From positions 1 through 64,000 of the IMG/VR virus record IMGVR_UViG_3300020180_000010: DNA of 64,000 bases. One strand, written 5' to 3'. Source of the DNA: a virus. Below are positions 57,008 through 64,000 of this stretch, one piece after another. Numbering within the stretch: the first letter of the stretch is position 1; each line of letters starts with the position of its first letter. The position numbers and the translations under genes are program-made. The notes below the pieces were generated by a model that was not told the origin of the DNA, made no database searches, and was given only the letters and a program-made list of their open reading frames with translations.

Positions 57008-58074
57008 GTTACCAACTTCATAATTTGATCCGTAACAGAGCGCCACGAATATCGTTCCGTAGATATACCGGCGACTCTAGCTTTCAGAGCAGACAAATTC
57101 GCTACGGCGAAACGTAGCCGATCCACCGCATCATTCAGATCCGGTTCAAACCAATACGTACTTGGTTTGGCTTCATAATACAGAGCCCTTGCTGGTGCCG
57201 GTACTATCTTCCCACCAATCAGAATAGAATTATCATCATTTAAAAAGTCAAGTTGTCCTCCGTATCGAGGAGCCACGACAACATTTCCAGCTACCAATGC
57301 TTCCAAACCAGGTACCCAGTACGCTTCGCAGTGACTCATTGTGAACGTCACGTCACATGCCTTGTAAAGAGAACTGATCTGCGGAATAAATTCGGTTATG
57401 AGTTCCAATTCTGCATGTTCTGGATAATGTTTATAGAAACTAGACAGATCTTTCTGTATATCAATATCAAAGCTCATTGCTGGTCTGGCTAGTGTGGTCT
57501 TCAATACCAAAACAACATCATCACGTTTCGTAAATGCCATCCCGAAACACTTAAGTAACCCAGTAATGTTTTTACGCAAATGTGGCTGAGCAATATTTGC
57601 GAGAATTTTTACTTTTTTCTTTGTTTTGAGAGGATAGGGCTCGGTACATGGAATATCAGCGCCATGAGGGATCACTTTAATATGCTGATCCGGAACGCCT
57701 GAATCAATAAAGATCTGTTTTGAAAAATTAGAAGGTGCTAATATCAAATCAGTATATTTATAATTTTTAGCAAATCCTGTCGGTAATGCATTCTTTCCAG
57801 CAAATTCATAACACCAGATTCCAAATCTATTTTTAGTGCCATGCTTCAAAAACATAGGAAAATTTTTCATAGCTGTATAAGTCAACTGTACTGAATAATC
57901 TTCCGACGATGGCTTACCTTTCAAATAAGGCTTGAGGTCATCCGGAATAAATTCCGTACCATTCGTACTGATCAGATCCACCGAATAACCAGCCCTGATC
58001 AACTCCGTACTGATGCTTCGAGCAACAGTGCTCCAACTATGATTCTTGCCAATATATCCCTGCCATTTAATCAT
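57004..58074 (-). CDS. family 4 glycosyltransferase (GT-B)
   Basis: A retaining GT-B enzyme. The N-terminal domain begins MIKWQGYIGKNHSWSTVARS; the second Rossmann domain has KVIPHGAD, KVKILANIAQPHLRKNITGL and DVTFTMSHCEAYWVPGLEAL, with VVVAPRYGGQLDFL. The S-H-x-E-x-x-x-x-P-x-x-E-A stretch is the donor-binding motif. Start ATG 58074 has GGAG 4 bases upstream; the frame is open to 58086. The stop overlaps the next gene (GTGA). It shares the sugar cluster; the acceptor is unknown. Confidence 0.85.
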   Translation of the reverse strand: MIKWQGYIGKNHSWSTVARSISTELIRAGYSVDLISTNGTEFIPDDLKPYLKGKPSSEDYSVQLTYTAMKNFPMFLKHGTKNRFGIWCYEFAGKNALPTGFAKNYKYTDLILAPSNFSKQIFIDSGVPDQHIKVIPHGADIPCTEPYPLKTKKKVKILANIAQPHLRKNITGLLKCFGMAFTKRDDVVLVLKTTLARPAMSFDIDIQKDLSSFYKHYPEHAELELITEFIPQISSLYKACDVTFTMSHCEAYWVPGLEALVAGNVVVAPRYGGQLDFLNDDNSILIGGKIVPAPARALYYEAKPSTYWFEPDLNDAVDRLRFAVANLSALKARVAGISTERYSWRSVTDQIMKLVT

Positions 58075-58119
58075 AGTGCTCCTCATGAGTGAGGAGGTGA
58101 TGTCGTCAAATGATCTGGA

Positions 58120-61100
58120 CTATAATCCCAGCAAACTAGTCAGCTTGGAAGCATCGACATTTACGAAATTATTATTAAATCCAGACTTTTTCAAATACAC
58201 TTGAATCTGTACTTTTGTATTGAGACTGAGTTTCGTAGGATCTTTCAGTAAATAAGCGAAGTTCATACGCAACAGCCCTGATACATAATCGATATGTAGA
58301 CCCATTCGATGATCCACTATGACTCCTGAGTACCCATCAGTACTGACTCCTGCCAGGTCTGCATAGAATGATTGAATGGATGCCGAGAACCTTACCTGAT
58401 TCTGAGCCGTTGCGGTGAGACTCGGAACAAAGCTGCAATCGGAGAACTTCATCGCCGGATATCCGATCCGAGTCACACCGGACCCCGGTACAACCTCTGC
58501 AACGAAATCTGTAAAGATATTTATGGTCTTCTCTGTCAAAAACAGTATCGTCGGAACCTCTAGTACAATCGTCCCGATCTCCAGATCCATCTTGTATAGA
58601 GACCCATCCTTATTCTGAAGCGTCTCTCCGATAATTAGATTGTTAGGAATGAAGAAGTCATTTCGACCAGGATCCGTCCCGGCCAGAACAGGATATGCTC
58701 CGCATTCAACCTGTTTCGGCTCACAGGACCGGAGTGGAGTCGATACGGCCCCGCTAAATGTACAGGCGACCAATTTGCCCTGACCATTCGTCATGATCAA
58801 ATCATCACTCCAAGTTAATGTCTTGATGATATTTAGAGTGCTGGGAGTGGTAGTGTAGTTCCGAGCAGCAAGACTCGTATCGCTCAATACAATATCCACC
58901 CTTGGATGTAGAATCGTTGCTCTGTTCGCGATATTGTAAGGATAATCGTCAGATCGATCAACCAAACGCTCCAATTGAAGCTTCATTACTTTGAATGGTG
59001 TTCCGATACGGTTTCCAGGTGACGTGGTGATGGGTACCGGAGCAATCTTTTCTACATACTGTGTCAACAGCGACACATCACCCACGCCTACCGTTCCGTT
59101 ACCATCAATATCTGATCTTAGAATTCTCAGATAGGTCTCGCTATCAGTATAGAATTTTCTGATACGTATGTTTGTTCCGTTCTGAACAAATATAATATCA
59201 AAGGTACCGATATTAACTGTATCAAACGATCCCGTCACGACAACTTTGTACGTCAGTATATTCGTGATACCGGTAAATACCGCGCTGGCATCAGTAATCG
59301 TGGCCTCGATACCACTCGGTAAAACCGTGAGTGTACATATACCGCTATAAATAACCGTCAACGTCGTGGCATCGTATATATTGTACGTAACGCCTGAATT
59401 GGTTACGAAATAGTTCGTATCGGTAAGATATTTTGCAATCGTGGGTGACGAACCGACACTCTTCCCTAAGAGTCCCGTCGCGAGTGCCAAATCCGCATCA
59501 TCAACAATTCCATTCCCGTCTACATCTCCGTAGAGCATCGTACATATTTCAGCTTTACCGATTCTGTACTGTATATTTGGAAGTGTAGTGTTGGGGATGA
59601 GTCTAGCGCCGATCAAATCACCATTATTGAATGCAGTTACCAGATTAACATTTATATTAGGATCGGTATTATCATCAATTATTTTGATCAGTAGTTCATT
59701 TTTAAATATAGTTGATTGATTTATTTTTGAAACTATGGTTGCATTCGAGATATCGATACTTTTTACATTTCGATCCTGAATGGTTGCGATGGTAAGTGGT
59801 TCTGTCGTTAGTTTTCGCTGGTCTAGTTCATCTGGCAACAAAAGTTCAATTTTCGGAACTGTTTGTTTTCTAGAAAATACTGGATTTCCGGTTCGCTGAT
59901 CCTGTACCGTACCGGATTCTTCAGTAGCAGCGCTGATCGTTGCGATAAATTTTCTAGTCGTGGTGAATGAGATATTGTTCTGACTCCAATCCTCAATAAT
60001 CCCGGTCATTGGATCGGGTTTAGTTTTAGGTATGGTGATTCCGAACCCAGCATCATACGCCTGACCATCCGAGACTTTTATCGCATCCGACCAAATCTGA
60101 AACCACAGATCTTCTTCTTTAATATCTGCCCATACCGAGCCATTAAATATCGTAACGTGAGAGTCGTTTATTTTATTGGATGCGGCAGCCGTTAATATGT
60201 TACATTTATCTGCGGAACCGGCTCGCTTCAATGTCCAGGCATAATAACTTCCAACGGTCAATCCACCATTCGCAACATTCGTATTACTGAATAGAAAGTC
60301 AATAGGCTGGAGATACCCGTCCAGAGCAGAACCGGCAGTCTGAAGCGTAGCGAAATTTAGAGACGCTTGCGCCAGAGGTATATTGGTGGGCGAAAAATCA
60401 ATCGCCAACTGCGGAACAATATCCGTACTACAGGCTACGCTGGATTGAAGCGCATACAGACTCAATACTAAATCACCTGTCCAGCTTAGATCGCTCGGAG
60501 TTACATCGTTTTCAACAGATAAAAGAACTGTTATCTTTTGAATGTTATTGCTGGTAGCTGCAAATTTCTGCCCAATCTGCGTCACGACATCGTTTCGTGG
60601 TAGCTTCCGAAGCTGACGATAGCTCGTTGATATGCCGAGACTATCAACGTTGTATCCGGGTACTGCTGCTTGTAAGAGCGTGAATAGTGAGCTGTAAGCC
60701 GGGTCAATAAAAAAATCTCTGAAAAATAAATTAGGCTCGATGTCCTGGGCTAATGATTTTGCATCCCTGGATACCGAAACCGGTGATGACTCACGAATCA
60801 GTACTGTACCGCCTAGATTAAATGATTTATCTTCCGCTCCTAATAAATCATTAAACAGTATCGAGACTATATGTATATAATGTTTTGATGTTGTTTGTTT
60901 TTCATTCTTTTTAAATACAAATGTATCGTATTGAATATTATTATTAAGATCCAATCCTATCACGCATACTTTAACGGTTTTCTTTCCAAAAACAGCAGAT
61001 CTGCTCAGTTCTACTTCCAGCTGTACTCCGGTTTGAGTATCAGATGGTTGCTTCTGCGTCAGAATGGGTTTCCCATCCAGCAGACCTACGGTGAGGCTTG

Positions 61101-61281
61101 AGTCGAAAAGAACGGGCTGAGAAAGAACCGCCGGAAGGATTCCGGAACCAAAATGGTTCTGGATGGTGGCGGAATTAATCTGATCGTTAAAAGTTTGTTC
61201 GTCTAGAAGATCATTCGAATCTACCTGTTGTGAATCAAACCACGTATTTTGAAAAGCTGAAACAGGTAGTCTTTTTGTCAT
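58120..61281 (-). CDS. large virion-type protein with two dockerin-like repeats (1053 aa)
   Basis: Beta-rich, low-complexity protein typical of phage baseplate or fibre components. Two calcium-loop sequences, GDVDGNGIVDDADLALATGL (about residues 583-602) and SDIDGNGTVGVGDVSLLTQY (about 720-739), match dockerin type I repeats (D-x-D-G-x-G-x-x-x-x-D-hydrophobic). Their spacing is wider than in cellulosomal dockerins. The N-terminus (MTKRLPVSAFQNTWFDSQQV) may be the attachment end. No enzymatic motif. It is adjacent to another giant fibre-like gene. Confidence 0.78.
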   Translation of the reverse strand: MTKRLPVSAFQNTWFDSQQVDSNDLLDEQTFNDQINSATIQNHFGSGILPAVLSQPVLFDSSLTVGLLDGKPILTQKQPSDTQTGVQLEVELSRSAVFGKKTVKVCVIGLDLNNNIQYDTFVFKKNEKQTTSKHYIHIVSILFNDLLGAEDKSFNLGGTVLIRESSPVSVSRDAKSLAQDIEPNLFFRDFFIDPAYSSLFTLLQAAVPGYNVDSLGISTSYRQLRKLPRNDVVTQIGQKFAATSNNIQKITVLLSVENDVTPSDLSWTGDLVLSLYALQSSVACSTDIVPQLAIDFSPTNIPLAQASLNFATLQTAGSALDGYLQPIDFLFSNTNVANGGLTVGSYYAWTLKRAGSADKCNILTAAASNKINDSHVTIFNGSVWADIKEEDLWFQIWSDAIKVSDGQAYDAGFGITIPKTKPDPMTGIIEDWSQNNISFTTTRKFIATISAATEESGTVQDQRTGNPVFSRKQTVPKIELLLPDELDQRKLTTEPLTIATIQDRNVKSIDISNATIVSKINQSTIFKNELLIKIIDDNTDPNINVNLVTAFNNGDLIGARLIPNTTLPNIQYRIGKAEICTMLYGDVDGNGIVDDADLALATGLLGKSVGSSPTIAKYLTDTNYFVTNSGVTYNIYDATTLTVIYSGICTLTVLPSGIEATITDASAVFTGITNILTYKVVVTGSFDTVNIGTFDIIFVQNGTNIRIRKFYTDSETYLRILRSDIDGNGTVGVGDVSLLTQYVEKIAPVPITTSPGNRIGTPFKVMKLQLERLVDRSDDYPYNIANRATILHPRVDIVLSDTSLAARNYTTTPSTLNIIKTLTWSDDLIMTNGQGKLVACTFSGAVSTPLRSCEPKQVECGAYPVLAGTDPGRNDFFIPNNLIIGETLQNKDGSLYKMDLEIGTIVLEVPTILFLTEKTINIFTDFVAEVVPGSGVTRIGYPAMKFSDCSFVPSLTATAQNQVRFSASIQSFYADLAGVSTDGYSGVIVDHRMGLHIDYVSGLLRMNFAYLLKDPTKLSLNTKVQIQVYLKKSGFNNNFVNVDASKLTSLLGL

Positions 61282-61319
61282 GATGGTCTCGGATCAATGC
61301 GTCGTGCCGATATTGGATC

Positions 61320-64000
61320 TTACTTATAGCTAATAAATACTCTAGAATTGGCTGGTTTTAAAGTTTTGATCAATGCTTCCAACACCTCCCGTACACGATC
61401 GCTATTCCGTACTATATCAAAACTGTCAATAATTCCAAGAGAAAAATCAAATAAACCAAAATCTTTATTTTTTAAGAGTGCAAAATCAGTATTTTTTTCA
61501 AGTAAACTATCTTGATCTAAAAGATATGTTGTGAAAAGATCCGTCGTAACGGGATACGCAGCGTTTATATTTTTATTATAATGAACATCAATAGATTCGC
61601 CAAACGCCAAATATGTTGGCCTGGCCGTATTGCTGATTCTTAAATTATCCAACAAACATCCTGCCATGAATTGACCCGTATGATCCGAACCCACTACAAA
61701 TTCATTTATCGGATCTCTAAAGTTAATATTTGCTGATATGTTGCCTCCTCCCACAAAAGACTGACCCAGAACATAATTTTGACCAAATAATAAACCAGAA
61801 CCGAACAAAATATTACCCCGTTCGAACCCATCCACAAAAAGTCTTATCTGGTCTATATTCTTACCTTGATTAAATCGCCAAACCGCTTTAACTCTATGCC
61901 AAGTACCCTGTGACCAAAATATCGGAACTTGTATTTTATAATCAGTTCCGTTCGCACGTACCAAGAAATTTAAAAACCCATAAGGATCCTTAAATATACT
62001 TAACCTGTCTCCCTTTAATCCATTCGGAACATACGTTACCGAACATAGTTCTTCATGCCGTGGTAATGGCCTTTTTAGCTTTATTGTATTTCCCTGTACG
62101 GTCCCGCCTCCGGTAAAATAATCCATAACCAAACCATTTTTAGGCTTGACACTCAGAACATTCGACGCCGTACCCTTGATTTTGACAGTTGTTGAATTAA
62201 TACTTACGGTCTCTTCTGTCTGGATTCCCGTGGCATCGAAATAAAAACGATACGCTGGATCTTTAAATGTATCGATCAGCGGTGATACCCAGAACTCAAT
62301 CGTCCCGTCTGTCTTTGTATTAAGAATTCCATCATTCTGTACAATAAATGGCTTGTCACGAAGCGATAGACTCTGCCCAAATGTTTCATTTGGACTCCTT
62401 CCGGCCTGGATAACTCCATGCTTTCGAAATACATAATAATCAGCAGCATTGCTGAGAGTCGTTTCATCCAGATGCAACAATACAAGTGTTGTACTGGTTT
62501 TGGAAAGCTGTTTTACCTGATTGTATTGCTTAGTAATGTTTCCATTTATACTTTCTTTGCCGATCTCGCCGATCCTGGTATCGGTCATGATGATTGATTT
62601 TATTTGAATTTCATCAAGAATTGCATTTGCCTGCAATTTACCATTTAGATCAGATCCGAAATAGATGTTACCATGGACCGGATCCATTCGGATCGGTATG
62701 TATGATTCATAATCAAATTCATACTGGCCTTTAGTTAACGCGTATGGTTGTTTAGGCTGATCCGCTCGTTCAAACGTAAAGAACCCGTTCTGTAGACCTG
62801 AACGTTCCGTCGTGACGTTTAGAATCTGATACGTCGCTCCGCTGAACGCGCTGATCGTACCATCCACAACTGCTGTTTTTCGATCTTCAGTTACCGACAG
62901 TACACGGTAATAACCTGCCGGACCTGCCGTAAAGATTTGAATATAGTTACCAACATCAATGCTGGAAAAATTACCATTCGGATCCGTAACAGTATTGCCA
63001 CTTCCGGATAATGTCGTTCCGAGAAATACTTGATAAGAAAAACGAATCACCGGAACCAAAGTGCTATTTTCAGCCGTAGTGATACTGTATCGCTCACGCA
63101 CCGCCACGACACCCGCAGGAATCGCTAAATCAATCGGCTTGACCGTTACAGATATTCCCTGTACTGAATTGTATTTATTTACAGTATAGAGATATGTATT
63201 ACTATTGAAGGTAAGGATCTCGGAAGTCGGTGTGATCCCGACCATTCCGGAAACTGTAATCGTTACCGGAACTGACCAATCTACATTGGACCCGCTCCAA
63301 TTTACCTGAAGTGTTCTGCCGGTATCCGACAATACTGGCTGATCCGGTAGGATTGTACTGGATACGAAGCTTCCAAGATTAACGGTACTGTTATCTGGAC
63401 CGATAACAGTACTCGCGAGTAGTATTTTAAATATCTTGACATCATCCAGACTGATCGGCGGAGGAAGTCTCGTAGCCAAAACATTTTGTGTATCTGACCA
63501 ACAATAATAAGACTGTCGGTTTCGTCTGAAATTCAGACCAAATGATTTGATCCGTACCAAGTCTCCTTGCTTCCCACCATTCAGCAATACAAGATTCGGC
63601 TGTAACGTACCATCGTTCGCCAGTATTCTTTCGATTCGGTAATATGGTATTATAGCTCTTATGCCGGGAATTTCTTGATCCGTATCCTTATAAAGGTAAA
63701 AAAGTAAAGATGTTCCGGTAGGAGGAGGTCTATTCAGTTTCAAATACCCAGCCGCGACCTTCGTAACAACATAATGCGGAGCTGCACCGATCGTCTCGAT
63801 CCGTACCAAATCTCCAACCTCAACTCCAACAATAATGAAATTTGTGGAACTGGATGCGATATATTCTGAATTCGTAACAACACCATCTGTATTGCTGAAA
63901 TAAGAATGTAGAAGTGTTACGGCGATATTCTTATAGGCATCAATTTTGGTGCTAACTGGTATAGTTGTACGGTTTACGCAGTATTGTCCTTGCGTGATGC
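61320..64000 (-). CDS. very large virion-type protein with LamG-like domain, 5'-partial
   Basis: The reading frame stays open from TTG 63809 to the right edge (readable residues upstream include GVEVGDLV, TNFIIVGVEV and NSEYIASSS), so the true start is outside the window. Domains: beta-sandwich repeats, then a LamG/concanavalin-like domain (NDGILNTKTDGTIEFWVSPL, WSQGTWHRVKAVWRFNQGK, DQIRLFVDGFERG) near residues 470-690 of the visible part. The C-terminus is charged (FDIVRNSDRVREVLEALIKT). It is likely a tail or baseplate-associated carbohydrate-binding protein. Confidence 0.78.
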   Translation of the reverse strand, partial: ITQGQYCVNRTTIPVSTKIDAYKNIAVTLLHSYFSNTDGVVTNSEYIASSSTNFIIVGVEVGDLVRIETIGAAPHYVVTKVAAGYLKLNRPPPTGTSLLFYLYKDTDQEIPGIRAIIPYYRIERILANDGTLQPNLVLLNGGKQGDLVRIKSFGLNFRRNRQSYYCWSDTQNVLATRLPPPISLDDVKIFKILLASTVIGPDNSTVNLGSFVSSTILPDQPVLSDTGRTLQVNWSGSNVDWSVPVTITVSGMVGITPTSEILTFNSNTYLYTVNKYNSVQGISVTVKPIDLAIPAGVVAVRERYSITTAENSTLVPVIRFSYQVFLGTTLSGSGNTVTDPNGNFSSIDVGNYIQIFTAGPAGYYRVLSVTEDRKTAVVDGTISAFSGATYQILNVTTERSGLQNGFFTFERADQPKQPYALTKGQYEFDYESYIPIRMDPVHGNIYFGSDLNGKLQANAILDEIQIKSIIMTDTRIGEIGKESINGNITKQYNQVKQLSKTSTTLVLLHLDETTLSNAADYYVFRKHGVIQAGRSPNETFGQSLSLRDKPFIVQNDGILNTKTDGTIEFWVSPLIDTFKDPAYRFYFDATGIQTEETVSINSTTVKIKGTASNVLSVKPKNGLVMDYFTGGGTVQGNTIKLKRPLPRHEELCSVTYVPNGLKGDRLSIFKDPYGFLNFLVRANGTDYKIQVPIFWSQGTWHRVKAVWRFNQGKNIDQIRLFVDGFERGNILFGSGLLFGQNYVLGQSFVGGGNISANINFRDPINEFVVGSDHTGQFMAGCLLDNLRISNTARPTYLAFGESIDVHYNKNINAAYPVTTDLFTTYLLDQDSLLEKNTDFALLKNKDFGLFDFSLGIIDSFDIVRNSDRVREVLEALIKTLKPANSRVFISYK

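Noticed and set aside
1-64000. Transposases, integrase, attachment sites, replication origin
   Set aside because: No matching protein or clear repeat structure was found. The 20-bp repeats at 42289 are too few and too close to a start codon to call an origin.

Overview
The window looks like part of the genome of a large tailed double-stranded DNA phage, probably of jumbo class. It is packed with short, tightly overlapping genes (ATGA, TAATG and GTGA junctions are common). It carries long tail-fibre and other virion-type genes, a phage replication locus (DnaB-like helicase, loader-like AAA+ ATPase, UvsW-like helicase), a nearly complete deoxynucleotide supply set (dUTPase, ThyA, DHFR, dCMP deaminase, NrdA/NrdB), a sigma-70-like factor and a tubulin/FtsZ-like GTPase. 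Two likely lipoproteins hint at a Gram-negative host, but nothing in the window identifies it. Most of the DNA is AT-rich. One fibre gene (about 5.1-6.9 kb) is strikingly GC-rich and looks imported. No tRNA, rRNA, CRISPR array or transposase was seen.

Layout. The left edge (2-85, +) is the tail of a HREDGPA-repeat gene. A short minus pair (135-775) diverges from a plus-strand run (845-5068) with dUTPase, a DEDDh exonuclease, membrane proteins, a clear translation initiation factor IF-1 and a lipoprotein. Fibre cassette 1 follows on minus (5113-8956), then a papain-like protease and a second lipoprotein. A second plus-strand run (10217-19194) holds a broken gene, a VWA protein, a GMP-reductase-like enzyme, a SET-domain protein, ThyA, the NAD salvage pair NadM-Nudix and NadV (each preceded by a look-alike hairpin), dCMP deaminase and DHFR.

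From 19199 to the right edge everything convincing is on minus. 19199-24763 has a macrodomain-like protein, a HAD phosphatase, a glycosyltransferase, a second DEDDh exonuclease, an FAD oxidoreductase and an HExxH membrane protein. 24821-32332 is fibre cassette 2, paralogous to cassette 1. 32378-42536 has methionine aminopeptidase, PIN-PhoH, NrdA/NrdB, the sigma factor and zinc-ribbon proteins. 42547-51992 is the replication and repair locus, interspersed with three more HREDGPA-repeat genes. 52094-58074 has the tubulin-like GTPase, a sugar-nucleotide dehydratase and three glycosyltransferases. 58120-64000 has two very large virion-type proteins, one with dockerin-like calcium loops and one with a LamG-like domain that runs off the right edge.

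How the parts fit (inference). The phage makes its own dNTPs, rebuilds NAD+ from nicotinamide, may steer host translation (IF-1, MetAP) and transcription (sigma factor), repairs RNA, and may decorate its DNA, virion or host surface with sugars. Small genes below about 60 codons, found by reading between the larger ones, are included.
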